Assembly: GCA_028687585.1 (NCBI GenBank)
Contig: JAQTZV010000008.1
Location: forward strand, 119,502-183,501
Length of the DNA stretch: 64,000 bases
Direction: 5' to 3'
Source: Desulfuromonadaceae bacterium
GTDB lineage: Bacteria; Desulfobacterota; Desulfuromonadia; Geobacterales; Pseudopelobacteraceae
Position 1 is the stretch's first letter; each line of letters opens with the position of its first letter. The position numbers and the translations under genes were made by a program. Positions 25,681 through 35,569 of this stretch are shown in pieces. The notes under the pieces are model-generated. The model did no database searches and was not told where the DNA came from. It saw nothing but the letters and a program-made list of their open reading frames with translations.

Positions 25681-27825
25681 TTACTTCCCATCAAGCACTT
25701 CCCGAACTTTCTGCAGTAATTTCATAAATTTCAAAGGCTTGGAGATATATTCCAAACTCTCGTCCAACGTTCCCCGACTATGAATGATATCCGCGGTATA
25801 GCCGCTGACGAAGATCGCCCTCATATCGGGGCGAATCTTCCGGATCTCATCATATGCCTCTTTGCCGTTCATCTTCGGCATCATGATGTCCAGTATAAGG
25901 AGTGCAATCTTCTCCCGGTTCTCGCTGAATTTGTTCACGACATCTAGCCCGTCTATGGCGGTTATTACCGTATAGCCGAACTGTTCGAGAATCTTCACCG
26001 TCAACTCCAGTATTAACGCATCATCATCGGCCACGAGGAGCGTCTCGGTTCCCTTTTTCGGGCGCTCGTCAATGTGACCGGTTTCTACTCTGATTTCCGT
26101 CTTCGTTAAGGGGAGGTAGATAGAGAAGGTCGTCCCCACGCCCGGCTCGCTGTCAACATCAATGAAACCGTTATGCTGCTTGACGATGCCGTAGACGATG
26201 GAGAGGCCCAAACCGGTCCCTTTGCCCATTTCCTTGGTGGTAAAGAATGGTTCGAACAATCTTTTGCGGGTAACGTCATCAATTCCCGTGCCGCTATCCG
26301 TTATGGTAACGAGGGCGTATTCTCCCGCTTCGCCGAAACCATGGACATTGTTGAAGGCGGCATCCATCAAGGCATACCCGGTTTCTATGGTGAGCATCCC
26401 CCCGTGCGGCATGGCATCCCGCGCATTGACCGCCAGGTTCAGAAGCACCTGTTCGATCTGCCCGCTATCGGCATTTACCGCCAGCAGATCCTTATAAATT
26501 ATTATTTTGAGAGCGATATCCTCACCAATAATTCTATGCAGAAATTTTTCGACATTCTCGATGATCAGGTTGAGATCAACCGTATGTTTATTCATAATCT
26601 GTTTCCTGCTGAAGGCGAGCAGACTTCTGGTCAGTTCGGTTGCTTTGCTGGCGGCAGAAAGAATGTGACTGATATTTTCTCTCTGGGGGTCTGCCGTGTC
26701 CATCTGCATCTCCATCAGGTTGGAGAAACCGATTATGACTGTGAGAGCATTGTTGAAATCGTGAGCGATGCCCCCCGCAAGCTGGCCGATGGCCTCCATC
26801 TTCTGGGTCAGGAAGAGCTGCGCTTCGAGTGCCTTCAGTTCGGTTATGTCACGGGCAGCAGCAAACACCCCTTTACATGCTCCGTTTTCATCCAGAAGCA
26901 CCGCAGCGTTGTATAGTACCGATGTTTCATGTCCATCCCGGTGAACAGTATGGAGGGGATAGTCGCGCACCGCGCCATCACAAAAAGCCCGCTGATACGC
27001 GGTCCGGGCCTTCTCCGGATCGGTGAAATAATCGGAAAAATCAGTTCCGATGAGTTCCTCTCTGGAATATCCGGTAACTTTTTCCGTAGCGTAGTTGACG
27101 TCGGTTATTTTGCCGTCGGGGCTGATTGTCACAAAAGGGTCCAGGCTTGCTTCGATCAACCTGCGGTTGTAGTTCATGGCGAGACGGAGTTCCGTGTTCA
27201 CACTTGTCAGATCTCTCGTCCGCTCATGTACGGTTTCCTCCAGTTTGTCATGTGCGTTTTGCAGTTTTTGCGACAACTGACTGCGTTCAGTGATATCAGT
27301 AACGGCGGCGAAACAGAGCCGTCCACCTTCGGGAGCCTCGGCATCAATCCGGATAAAAACCGGCTGACCTCCCTCCAAATGAAGCGCCACCTCACATTTC
27401 TGGCGGGTCGTTGTCTGAAATACCCTCTCCAGAAAGTCGGTGAATACGCCCCTTGTGTCACTGGTCAGAAACAGCTGCAAGCGCCTGTCGATCAGATGCG
27501 AACGTTCAATCTTCAGCATCACCGCGCCGGTCAGGTTGGCTTTGCGGATGCTGCCGTCATGGTCAAGGCTGAAATATCCGACCGGGGCATAATCGTAGAG
27601 CTCCTGATACTGTTCCAGAGCGGCCTTCGCCTCGGCGTGAGCCAGCAGCAGCTCATCATTTTGCAGCTCCAGCTCGATCTGGTGAACCTGCAGTTCGTGA
27701 AGAAGTTTCTGCTCGTCTACAGCGGAGATGGATGTATTCGCCACCGGGACACTTTCATTAACCCGCTCTTCCGCCCGCTTGCGGAGCGAACCATCTATTG
27801 GAGGGGATCTATCTGTTTTTTTCAT
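25681..27825 (-). CDS. PAS histidine kinase with C-terminal receiver (hybrid kinase)
   Basis: About 714 residues from ATG 27825 (an upstream GTG/ATG extension to 27954 is in frame but crosses a terminator-like hairpin and lacks domain content). The order is: coiled-coil segment, PAS ([19 protein letters not shown]), second PAS ([20 protein letters not shown]), HisKA with [18 protein letters not shown], HATPase (ITDSGTGI and [12 protein letters not shown]), and a C-terminal receiver ([13 protein letters not shown]). No transmembrane helix is seen, so it is a soluble sensor. It probably works with the REC-HK encoded just downstream. Confidence 0.9.
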   Translation of the reverse strand: MKKTDRSPPIDGSLRKRAEERVNESVPVANTSISAVDEQKLLHELQVHQIELELQNDELLLAHAEAKAALEQYQELYDYAPVGYFSLDHDGSIRKANLTGAVMLKIERSHLIDRRLQLFLTSDTRGVFTDFLERVFQTTTRQKCEVALHLEGGQPVFIRIDAEAPEGGRLCFAAVTDITERSQLSQKLQNAHDKLEETVHERTRDLTSVNTELRLAMNYNRRLIEASLDPFVTISPDGKITDVNYATEKVTGYSREELIGTDFSDYFTDPEKARTAYQRAFCDGAVRDYPLHTVHRDGHETSVLYNAAVLLDENGACKGVFAAARDITELKALEAQLFLTQKMEAIGQLAGGIAHDFNNALTVIIGFSNLMEMQMDTADPQRENISHILSAASKATELTRSLLAFSRKQIMNKHTVDLNLIIENVEKFLHRIIGEDIALKIIIYKDLLAVNADSGQIEQVLLNLAVNARDAMPHGGMLTIETGYALMDAAFNNVHGFGEAGEYALVTITDSGTGIDDVTRKRLFEPFFTTKEMGKGTGLGLSIVYGIVKQHNGFIDVDSEPGVGTTFSIYLPLTKTEIRVETGHIDERPKKGTETLLVADDDALILELTVKILEQFGYTVITAIDGLDVVNKFSENREKIALLILDIMMPKMNGKEAYDEIRKIRPDMRAIFVSGYTADIIHSRGTLDESLEYISKPLKFMKLLQKVREVLDGK

Positions 27826-27909
27826 TGGCTGGCCTTTATAGATGCGGCATTTACCGAAATATATTTCCCGGGCGTAGGGGCGCGGTCTGCGGCCAGGCCC
27901 CCAAACAAA

Positions 27910-27942
27910 AACCGGCGCACGGAAATATCCGCAGCGCCGGTT
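27910..27942 (-). terminator. Rho-independent terminator after the response regulator gene at 28095
   Basis: AACCGGCGC and GCGCCGGTT (27910-27918 and 27934-27942) form a 9-bp GC-rich stem. On the minus strand it is followed by TTTGTTTG. It lies between 28095 and 27825, so it separates the upstream regulator gene from the kinase pair downstream. Confidence 0.75.
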
Positions 27943-28094
27943 ATAAGCGGCCAATCAGAGTAGTTTATAGCAGTAGTGCTTGTCAGGGAGAAAAAGTTGT
28001 CTGTATGTTTGCGCAAAATAGTTGCCACTTGAGCCCCTTCATAAAACAAAGTTTCGTCAGGGTAAGTGTAGCGCAACTCTTGCAAATTGCAATG

Positions 28095-28658
28095 TTACCT
28101 CTCCATCGTTTCCCGTTCGCACTCTGCAATCAGAGCGGCAATGTCATCATCGGTAATATCCGGCAGCACGAACGTACCCTTTGCATCTTTTTCAACTCTG
28201 CTGATTCCGGGATACCGCTTTTCAAGAACCTTTATTTCCATAGCCTGATCTTTAACTGTCGCCAGCAAGCGCCGGTTCTCCGCTTCCAGATCATATTTCT
28301 CAATAGCCGACCTGATGGCAAATTTCAGATTATGGTCGTCCCACGGCTTGGAGAAAAATCGGTAGATTTCCCCTTCGTTGACCGCTTTCATGGCAGCCTC
28401 CAGGGTCGCATGGCCGGTTAACATCATGCGGATCGTCTGCGGATGTTCTGTTTTCACTTGTGCCAGAAACTCCGCCCCCTGCATGCCGAGCATGCGTTCA
28501 TCAGAGATAACCACCTTGAATCGTTTTGTTTTCATAATCTCAAGCGCTTCTTCAGCGCTGGTAACCGAGACAATATCCAGAGGTTCGTCAAACAGTGCAC
28601 GCTTCAGGGCCGATAATACGTGAGACTCATCATCCACCAACAGAATTCTGTCATTCAT
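28095..28658 (-). CDS. Response regulator, REC with short C-terminal tail
   Basis: 187 residues. The receiver has acidic residues at 9-10, acceptor Asp53 (VVISDERMLGMQG), Thr/Ser in MLTGHA and Lys104 in FFSKPWDD. The KPW signature is shared by every other receiver in the following operon. A helical segment (about 115-145) and an acidic tail follow, with no DNA-binding or enzymatic domain. It is likely a phosphate relay or protein-binding regulator. It is separated from the large operon by a GC-rich repeat. Confidence 0.88.
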   Translation of the reverse strand: MNDRILLVDDESHVLSALKRALFDEPLDIVSVTSAEEALEIMKTKRFKVVISDERMLGMQGAEFLAQVKTEHPQTIRMMLTGHATLEAAMKAVNEGEIYRFFSKPWDDHNLKFAIRSAIEKYDLEAENRRLLATVKDQAMEIKVLEKRYPGISRVEKDAKGTFVLPDITDDDIAALIAECERETMER

Positions 28659-28746
28659 TACAGTGCTCCTATTTGATTATTATTGTTTCTGATTTCGTTC
28701 TAATTCGCCGCTAGTCCCTTGGAACACTTATTCTTTCGTAAAGTCC

Positions 28747-28857
28747 CCCCGCCCCTTGCGGGAGGGGGCTAGGGGGTGGGGGAAGATGCAAAGCACAGAT
28801 TCCATGGCAACCTCCCCCCCTCCCTAACCCTCCCCCGCCAAGGGGGAGGGGATTATT
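28747..28857. repeat. GC-rich imperfect inverted repeat (about 110 bp)
   Basis: The left part (CCGCCCCTTGCGGGAGGGGG, then CTAGGGGGTGGGGG) and the right part (CCTCCCCCCCTCCC, then CCCTCCCCCGCCAAGGGGGAGG) are complementary at roughly 80% of positions, around a central 30 bp. This could form a long hairpin at the end of the large operon. It looks like a dispersed intergenic repeat (MITE or REP type), possibly used as a terminator. Confidence 0.75.
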
Positions 28858-28861
28858 CAGG

Positions 28862-31285
28862 TCATAGTTTGGCTGCCCGCCCCACCCCGCAAAACGGGCA
28901 GACCAGCCAGCTCTCTTCGAGCGGCATGCGGCATGAAGTGCAGCTATTATGACGGAACGTGCCGCAATGCGGGCAGAAGAGGAACTTGGAGTCGATAATT
29001 GCCTGGCACTGCTGGCAGGTCCGTTCCATACGCACCATCGGGCCGATTACCCGCAGCACCTCTTCCAGGGTTGTCAGTCCTGTGCGGACCTTTTCCAGGC
29101 CGTCTTCCAGCAGAATACGCATGCCATTGGCCCGTGCAAGGGTCAGCAGCTCCGATTCCTTGTAATTGGTGCTGACCATCTGACGAAAATCATCGTTCAT
29201 GACGAACAGTTCGTACACGCCAATACGGCCACGATAGCCGCTGTTGTCGCATTTTTGGCAACCGGAACCGATAAAGACATCACTGCTGAAGAAGTCGGGG
29301 GATAAACGGAGCAGCTCCATCAAGTCCTTGTCAGGTGCGACCGGAGTACGGCAACTGAGGCAGATTTTGCGTACCAGTCGCTGGGCGATTACCCCCTCAA
29401 GTGCTGAAGCGATGATGTACGGTTTTATTCCCATATCCATCAGCCGGGTAATCGAAGCGACGGCACTGTTGGTATGCAGAGTAGAGAGCACCATATGACC
29501 GGTCAGGGCGGCTTTGAATGCCACGTCGGCGGTCTCGACATCGCGGATTTCGCCCACCAGAATGACGTCCGGGTCCTGGCGCAGTGTGGCTCGAAGAACA
29601 TGGGCAAAGGAGAGGCCGATTTTCTCGTGAATTGCTACCTGGTTGGCCTCTTCCAGGAAATATTCGACCGGTTCCTCGATGGTCTCGAAATTTTTACTCG
29701 GATTCATCATGGCGGATAACAGCGAGTAAAGCATGGTAGTTTTGCCGCTGCCGGTCGGGCCGGTGGCTATAATCACCCCTTGCGGTTTTTTGCTGATGAC
29801 GGAAATTCGCTGAAAGTCATAGTCCAGCACGCCAAGTTCATCCAGATGCTTGATTGAAGCGCTCTTATCCAGGATACGCATGACGATTTTTTCGCCGTTG
29901 ATGGTCGGCAGCGACGAGACCCGCATATCAACAATGCGGGTACCGGCCTTGACCGTGATGCGCCCGTCCTGAGGGCGTCTTCGTTCTGAAATATCCATCT
30001 TGGCAAGGATCTTCAGACGCGAGATGACTGCCGGGTGAAGGTCTGAGGGGATTTTTATCTTGGAGTGCAGCATGCCGTCGATGCGGTAGCGGATCACGGT
30101 GTATTTGGTTTTTGCCTCAATGTGAATGTCGCTGGCTCCATAGCGGATTGCTTCGGAGATAATGGCATTAACGATGCGGATCACCGGCGGCACTTTTGAT
30201 GAACCGATCAGCTCCTCGACGCTGGCCTCCTCGGCTTCATCCTCAAGTACAATATCTATTTCGTCCAGAGGCTCCAGATCACCGAAATCATCCAGGTCAC
30301 CCTGTTCGGCGGCGCTCCACGCCTGCATTATTTTTTCAATAATCTGAGAAGAAGCGGCCAACAGCGGGACGACCCGCAACCCGGTCACCCTCCCGATATT
30401 GTCGCAGGTAATAATATCGGACGGATCAGCCATGGCGACCGTCAACGTGCTGCCATCAAGTTTTATCGGCATCAGGCGGCTTTTCTCGCACAGTTCCTTC
30501 GGCAGGCAGCGCGCCACATTGTGCGTGACGACAACCTCCCGCAGGTCAATGAAGTCGACACCAAGATGTTTCTGCAGCGCCGCAATTATTTTTGACTCAT
30601 CCAGGATGCCGGTTTTGACAAAGAAATCACCAAGGTACTCATTGGTATCCTTTTGTGTACGGGCGAGATCCAGTTCCTGCATGCTGATTAGCCCGGCTTT
30701 GACCAGAATATCTCCCAGCATCCCGCGGTTCTGCTCAAAAAGTCCGGCAAAACTTTTTATTTTGCTCTGTTGCTGCTGGGCAAGCTCTTTCAGGTGACGG
30801 TTTTCATGCATCAGCACATATTGCTGCAGCGCCAATGATACCGTCAGACGAAGATCTTCGTCATTCCATGGCTTGGTAATAAACTTGTAGACGGCGCCTT
30901 CCTTGACAGCGCCCATGATGGAATTAACATCGGCATAACCGGTCAGCATGATGCGGATTGTATCGTGGTATTTTTCACGAACGGTTTTGAGCAGTTCGGC
31001 GCCGGTCATACCGGGCATGCGATGGTCACTGATTATCAAATTCACCGGTTGCTGGGCAAGTATTTCGAGGGCTTTTTGTCCGGAACTTGCGGTCAGGATG
31101 GTGTAGTTCTCCTCTAAAAAAATGCGCCGCAGGGCGTTAGTGACGTTCTCTTCGTCATCAACAAACAGTAACGTAAAGCCGTGCTCATCCGCTAAAGGAG
31201 TATCAAGCCCGGTTATGCTGCCGGGTAATTCAGCGGTGGCTGTCTGTCCGCCCATGGATTTGAAGAGTTCGGCATATTTACTCAT
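28862..31285 (-). CDS. Receiver-GspE/PilB secretion ATPase fusion with double zinc ribbon
   Basis: 807 residues. The receiver spans about 38-155 (Asp87 in IISDHRMPGMTG, Lys138 in TKPWND). An MshE/GspE N-terminal module follows (about 185-320), then the assembly ATPase: Walker A GPTGSGKTT (509-517), FETIEEPVEY, Walker B DVILVGEIRD and LSTLHTN. The zinc-binding CLSC/CQKC pair of GspE/PilB sits at 642-645 and 676-679. The C-terminus adds two zinc ribbons (Cys 757/760/771/774 and 782/785/796/799). PilB/GspE motors power pilus extension or type II secretion. Here phosphorylation could gate the motor. This is the last gene of the signalling operon. Confidence 0.93.
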   Translation of the reverse strand: MSKYAELFKSMGGQTATAELPGSITGLDTPLADEHGFTLLFVDDEENVTNALRRIFLEENYTILTASSGQKALEILAQQPVNLIISDHRMPGMTGAELLKTVREKYHDTIRIMLTGYADVNSIMGAVKEGAVYKFITKPWNDEDLRLTVSLALQQYVLMHENRHLKELAQQQQSKIKSFAGLFEQNRGMLGDILVKAGLISMQELDLARTQKDTNEYLGDFFVKTGILDESKIIAALQKHLGVDFIDLREVVVTHNVARCLPKELCEKSRLMPIKLDGSTLTVAMADPSDIITCDNIGRVTGLRVVPLLAASSQIIEKIMQAWSAAEQGDLDDFGDLEPLDEIDIVLEDEAEEASVEELIGSSKVPPVIRIVNAIISEAIRYGASDIHIEAKTKYTVIRYRIDGMLHSKIKIPSDLHPAVISRLKILAKMDISERRRPQDGRITVKAGTRIVDMRVSSLPTINGEKIVMRILDKSASIKHLDELGVLDYDFQRISVISKKPQGVIIATGPTGSGKTTMLYSLLSAMMNPSKNFETIEEPVEYFLEEANQVAIHEKIGLSFAHVLRATLRQDPDVILVGEIRDVETADVAFKAALTGHMVLSTLHTNSAVASITRLMDMGIKPYIIASALEGVIAQRLVRKICLSCRTPVAPDKDLMELLRLSPDFFSSDVFIGSGCQKCDNSGYRGRIGVYELFVMNDDFRQMVSTNYKESELLTLARANGMRILLEDGLEKVRTGLTTLEEVLRVIGPMVRMERTCQQCQAIIDSKFLFCPHCGTFRHNSCTSCRMPLEESWLVCPFCGVGRAAKL

Positions 31286-32597
31286 GAGTTGTCCTGTCTG
31301 TAGTTATCTGTTTATGCGGCAACCGTATTGTTACTGTTGTTCCAAAACCTTCGCGTGAGTCAATCTCGATATTGCCTTCGGCGTTCCTGATAATTTCACG
31401 GGCAACCGTTAACCCCATGCCGGTGCCACGCCCAACCTCGCGGGTGGTGAAAAACGGCTCAAAAACCCGTGTCAGGTTGAGTTCCGGAATACCACAGCCA
31501 TTGTCTGCAACAGTAATGACAATGTCATTGTTCTCACGTGCCGTTGAAATGTTAATTTTAAGGCCATTGTCACGGGACTGGATGGCATTCTGGATAATGT
31601 TAAAAAATGCCTGCGAGAGCATCCCGGGATTACAGCCAAACAGTGGCAGTGGCTGAAGATCGCGCAGAATAGCCGTTTCCGGTGGAATCTGCGGCGTCAG
31701 CACCGCAATGATCCGCTCCAGTTCCCCGTTCAGGTCTGCGTCACAATCACCGGTTTCATCGACATGAGAAAAGGCCTTCAGGTCGGCAACAATCCGGGCA
31801 ATCCGGTCGGTCCCTTCAACGGACTGCTCCAGCAAAGCCGTTGAATCGGAAACAACGAACTCCAGCTTCAATGCACGGCGGCGCTGTTCCGTCTCCTCGC
31901 GCAGTTGCAGGAGCGGCGCATTGCGGGCTATCAGCAGCTGATACAGGTTGAGCATCTCTTTCATGCGTTCGACGTAACGGTTCAAAGTCACCAGATTACT
32001 GCGTACAAATCCGTTGGGATTGTTTATCTCATGCGCCATGCCGGCTGCCAGACCTCCGACCGCAGCCAGTTTTTCCTGCTGCAGCATGCGACTGTAGGCT
32101 TTTTTTAACTCCGCCGTCCGCTCTTCCACCTTCCGCTCTAACAACGTGGCCAGCTCCCGGTAGCGACGTTCAGATTCGACCAGCTGTTGATTTGTTTCCA
32201 CCAGTTGATCATACGATTCCTGCACGATCGTTGTATGCATCTCGGTTGTCAGCATGCGCTTGAGATTATTGGTAATGGTCAGCTGCAGCGCATCACGAGC
32301 CAGTAGGGCCAACGCTTCGGCGCTGCTGCATGTTTCCGGATCAACGGCAATTACCAGCATTCCCTGCGGTTCTCCTTCTACCAGTAACGGGTGACGAATC
32401 TCCCGCAACTGCTCCAGAGGCCTGTCATCCCCCTGGCTGCAGAGCGGCAGGCGCTCTTCGTCCAGCACCGCCGCCCGTACCGGACCGGCCTTGACCAGGC
32501 TGCGCAGCAGTGGCTCGATCTCTGCGCGTGAAATGATCCTGGACAGACACCTCTCTTCACCGACAATAAAAGTAACCTGCGGGTTATCACTATTCAT
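31278..32597 (-). CDS. Soluble histidine kinase
   Basis: 439 residues. The N-terminal 110 residues form an alpha/beta sensor-like segment without a clear family. A coiled coil (about 130-175), the phosphoacceptor His189 in AAGMAHEINNPNGF and a HATPase domain (NIIQNAIQSRDNG, VADNGCGIP, GRGTGMGLTVA) follow. No membrane helix is seen. It overlaps the motor gene by 8 bp and the GTPase gene by 4 bp, so all three are co-translated. It is a good candidate kinase for the receiver of the motor ATPase. Confidence 0.9.
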   Translation of the reverse strand: MNSDNPQVTFIVGEERCLSRIISRAEIEPLLRSLVKAGPVRAAVLDEERLPLCSQGDDRPLEQLREIRHPLLVEGEPQGMLVIAVDPETCSSAEALALLARDALQLTITNNLKRMLTTEMHTTIVQESYDQLVETNQQLVESERRYRELATLLERKVEERTAELKKAYSRMLQQEKLAAVGGLAAGMAHEINNPNGFVRSNLVTLNRYVERMKEMLNLYQLLIARNAPLLQLREETEQRRRALKLEFVVSDSTALLEQSVEGTDRIARIVADLKAFSHVDETGDCDADLNGELERIIAVLTPQIPPETAILRDLQPLPLFGCNPGMLSQAFFNIIQNAIQSRDNGLKINISTARENNDIVITVADNGCGIPELNLTRVFEPFFTTREVGRGTGMGLTVAREIIRNAEGNIEIDSREGFGTTVTIRLPHKQITTDRTTHE

Positions 32598-33247
32598 TGC
32601 TGCACCTTGAGTATTTCTGCCAGAAAGAATTCCCGCTCGACTCCATACCGCTCCGTCAGGCCATGCCGGCTATTGACCGCATCAAACGTCAACCTCAGCA
32701 CCTCGCGGAACGTTTCCACTACGCCCCACCCTTTCAGGGCTGATGCCATAATTACCGGCAGACCGGTTGGCCCCCAGGCGCTGCGAATCTCATTTTCCGC
32801 GACGATATCCGGCAAATCGCGTTTATTGAACTGCACCACCAGCGGCAACTGCTCAAAGGATAGGCCGACCAGCGCCAGATTCTTCTCCAGATTATCAAAA
32901 CTCTCGAAATTGACCGACATCTGCGCGGCATGCGAATCGGCAACAAATACCACTCCGTCAGCCCGCTGCAGTACCGCCTTGCGCGTGGCATCGTGCCGCA
33001 CCTGTCCCGGAACGGTATACACTTTGAGTTTTATCTTCATCCCCGATGGCGCCACATAAAAAAACGGCAGCAGGTCGAAATAGATGGTGCGATCCTCGGT
33101 GGTATCGAGCATCATAAGATCGCCGCGGCCATCAAGAGTCAGCTGGTCGTGCAGCGTCAGCAGATTGGTGGTCTTGCCCGATAGCGCCGGGCCGTAGTAG
33201 ACCAGTTTCAGCACCATCCGCTGCTGTTGTTCGTCAAATTCGATCAT
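32594..33247 (-). CDS. MglA-like small Ras-type GTPase
   Basis: 217 residues. P-loop GPALSGKT (19-26); switch II region YTVPGQVRHDATR, where TVPGQ replaces the Ras DTAGQ as in MglA; base-recognition NKRD in VVQFNKRDLPD. MglA-type GTPases set cell polarity and control type IV pili or gliding motors. No MglB/roadblock gene was recognised next to it, so its GTPase-activating partner is elsewhere or is one of the neighbouring kinases' N-terminal domains. It sits between the kinase at 31278 and a REC-HD-GYP gene. Confidence 0.92.
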   Translation of the reverse strand: MIEFDEQQQRMVLKLVYYGPALSGKTTNLLTLHDQLTLDGRGDLMMLDTTEDRTIYFDLLPFFYVAPSGMKIKLKVYTVPGQVRHDATRKAVLQRADGVVFVADSHAAQMSVNFESFDNLEKNLALVGLSFEQLPLVVQFNKRDLPDIVAENEIRSAWGPTGLPVIMASALKGWGVVETFREVLRLTFDAVNSRHGLTERYGVEREFFLAEILKVQQ

Positions 33248-33252
33248 CGGCG

Positions 33253-34623
33253 CTATCGCTTAACCAGGACGAAAATTCCGGCATCTGAGGGGTCCAGCAC
33301 ATAGTAACGCTTCACAGCCTTAATCCGGTCGTCATCAAGCACCTCCCCTTTATTAAGCAGAAGCAGCCCCGAGCCACTGAACAGATTCCTGGCGAGAATC
33401 ATACTAGGTTGCAGTTGCTCCGGTTTCAATTCCAACTCTATAGTTGTACGCTCATCATCTATCAAGCTTGAAGTATTGCTGCCATGTTTTGAACCAATGG
33501 CAAGTTTTTCATGTTTCGGATCGGTAAAATAGCAGTAGCGGACAATTTTTTTGAATGCACGCTGCAGTGCAGGATCGAGATGACTGCCAAGGTTAAGGCC
33601 GGCTCTTGCCAGCGACTGGTCAGCGACATCCTCCACGCACATCATGGCGGCCCGGTCTATCTGGTCAGCATACGCGATTATCCTGGCGCCAAGCGGAATT
33701 TTTTCTCCGGAAAGTTTATCGGGAAATCCTGTCCCATCCATATTTTCATGATGATGCCGAACGAGCAGTGCCGCCGGGCGCAACTCCTCAATACTGTCAA
33801 GCAGCATCTGGGCACGCACCGGATGCTGGCTGTATTCGCGAAATTCTTCCGGTTTCATTGACTCCGGCGGCATGATAAGTATTCGTTCCGGAATGCCGAT
33901 TTCTCCGATATCGTGCAGCAATGATGCAATTCTGATCGTCTCAAGCTCCTCGTCGGCAATGCCCATCTCTTTTGCGGCGCCTACCGCAAGCTGTGCAACA
34001 TTGCGGGAATGCTGATGAGTCCGCTTGCCGCGCAATTCAACAAGGCTCGACAAGGTATTGATGATGCCATGATAGTTTGCCTGTGACCGCTCAAGTGCGG
34101 CATGAACATCTTCGTTCTTTTTACGGATTGCCGTGGTCTGCTGTAATACCCGTTCCTTGAGGTTACTGTTCCACTCCTGAAGTTCTTCATTTTGTTGTGC
34201 AATAATTGTGTTCAGCCGCTTGTTCTCTGCAATCAGAGCATAGTGCCGCACCGCATCTCGAATCGTCTGTACCAACTCGTCATCGTTCCATGGTTTGGAA
34301 AGATACCTGCTGGCGCCGCCCCTGTTTATGGCTTCAATGGTGGCATTGATATCGGAATATCCGGTCAACAGGATTCGAACGGCAACCGGTGCAAATTCTT
34401 GCGAACGTCCCAAAAATTCAGCACCGTTCATGCCGGGCATGCGCTGATCAGAGACGATCAAACCGACATTTTCGAGAGTTTGCAGCTTTTCCAGCGCTGC
34501 CTCGCCCGATGTCGCGGTTTCGACCTCAAAATCTTCATCCATGAGGAGGCGCTGCAGGGCGCGCAGGATATTTTCCTCATCATCTACCAGCAATACGGTT
34601 ATGCGACTCAGATCATCAGCCAT
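33253..34623 (-). CDS. REC-HD-GYP-type protein with altered GYP motif
   Basis: 456 residues from ATG 34623. Receiver: Asp59 (LIVSDQRMPGMNG), Lys110 (LSKPWND). A coiled coil spans 135-180. The HD domain has HD 237-238 (LLHDIGEIGIPE) and HHE 291-293, but reads DGTGFP at 296-301 where active c-di-GMP phosphodiesterases have DGxGYP. The last 90 residues form an extra domain ending YYVLDPSDAGIFVLVKR. The Tyr-to-Phe change and the Glu in HDIGE (usually HDIGK) could mean reduced or changed activity, or a binding role. Its start overlaps the previous gene by 8 bp. Confidence 0.9.
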   Translation of the reverse strand: MADDLSRITVLLVDDEENILRALQRLLMDEDFEVETATSGEAALEKLQTLENVGLIVSDQRMPGMNGAEFLGRSQEFAPVAVRILLTGYSDINATIEAINRGGASRYLSKPWNDDELVQTIRDAVRHYALIAENKRLNTIIAQQNEELQEWNSNLKERVLQQTTAIRKKNEDVHAALERSQANYHGIINTLSSLVELRGKRTHQHSRNVAQLAVGAAKEMGIADEELETIRIASLLHDIGEIGIPERILIMPPESMKPEEFREYSQHPVRAQMLLDSIEELRPAALLVRHHHENMDGTGFPDKLSGEKIPLGARIIAYADQIDRAAMMCVEDVADQSLARAGLNLGSHLDPALQRAFKKIVRYCYFTDPKHEKLAIGSKHGSNTSSLIDDERTTIELELKPEQLQPSMILARNLFSGSGLLLLNKGEVLDDDRIKAVKRYYVLDPSDAGIFVLVKR

Positions 34624-35569
34624 TACGTACCTCTTCAGCAATCGGTAGAAAAAGCTCTACCAGATTCGGGTCAAAGTGGGTTTCCGTCATTTCATGCAGG
34701 ATTTCAATCGTTCGGTCAAAGTCATATGCCTTGCGATACGGACGGTCGGAATAGAGGGCGTCAAACACGTCTGCAATAGCCACAATCCTTGCTTCAATCG
34801 GAATGTGCGCACCCACCAGTCCTGATGGGTACCCATTTCCGTCAACGCGTTCATGATGATACAAAATGATATTCACAACCGTGTCCGACATGCGGGCCTG
34901 CCGGGCAACTTCAGATCCCCAGCGGGGGTGCTGCTGCACCGTTTCACGTTCATCATCAGACAGATGACCGGTGGAATTGAGTACTCCTTCCGGAACACCG
35001 ATCTTGCCGCAATCATGCAGCCAGCTGCCATGCTTGATATCGTTGATACAGCGTTCATCCAGTCCGGCTGCCCGGGCAAGAGCCACCGCATACAGGGCGA
35101 CTCTGTCGCAGTGCCCCCTGGTGTAATGATCTTTCAGTTCTACCGTCTGCGCCAGCGAGAGGTACACGTTTTCGTCTTCCGACCCCAGAGAGTGAATCAA
35201 CAGATAGCGCATCAGGGCTTCATCGACCGTAGCCAACAGGTCGTTGTTGTTCCACGGCTTGGTGACAAAGCGGTACGCTTCACTCTTGTTAATGGCGTCA
35301 ATAGCAATGGTAATGTCGGCAAATGCCGTCATCATGATGCGAACCGTTTCAGGTCGCACCGTTTTAGCTTTGGCAAGAAACTCGATGCCGCGCATGCCGG
35401 GCATCAGATAGTCAGAGACAACAACCCAGACCTCTTCTCGGCGCATAATATCGAGCCCTTCCTGGCCGGAAGCGGCAAAGAGGCAGCGCACATCATCACG
35501 CTCCAGATACATCCGTTCAATGGCATTACGGATCGCTTGCTCATCGTCAACGAACAGGACCGTTCTCAT
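34616..35569 (-). CDS. REC-HD-GYP response regulator (predicted c-di-GMP phosphodiesterase)
   Basis: 317 residues. Receiver: Asp53 (VVVSDYLMPGMRG), Lys104 (VTKPWNN). The HD-GYP domain is complete: WLHDCGKIGVPE (HD 185-186), HHE 238-240 and DGNGYPSGL (GYP 246-248). This is the RpfG-type architecture, which hydrolyses c-di-GMP. It overlaps both neighbours by 4-8 bp. With the altered HD-GYP protein next to it, it makes a pair of which this one is the clear enzyme. Confidence 0.93.
   Translation of the reverse strand: MRTVLFVDDEQAIRNAIERMYLERDDVRCLFAASGQEGLDIMRREEVWVVVSDYLMPGMRGIEFLAKAKTVRPETVRIMMTAFADITIAIDAINKSEAYRFVTKPWNNNDLLATVDEALMRYLLIHSLGSEDENVYLSLAQTVELKDHYTRGHCDRVALYAVALARAAGLDERCINDIKHGSWLHDCGKIGVPEGVLNSTGHLSDDERETVQQHPRWGSEVARQARMSDTVVNIILYHHERVDGNGYPSGLVGAHIPIEARIVAIADVFDALYSDRPYRKAYDFDRTIEILHEMTETHFDPNLVELFLPIAEEVRNG

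Noticed and set aside
26929..27963. 344-codon plus-strand frame
   Set aside because: Antisense to the PAS kinase gene, without domain or ribosome-binding site.
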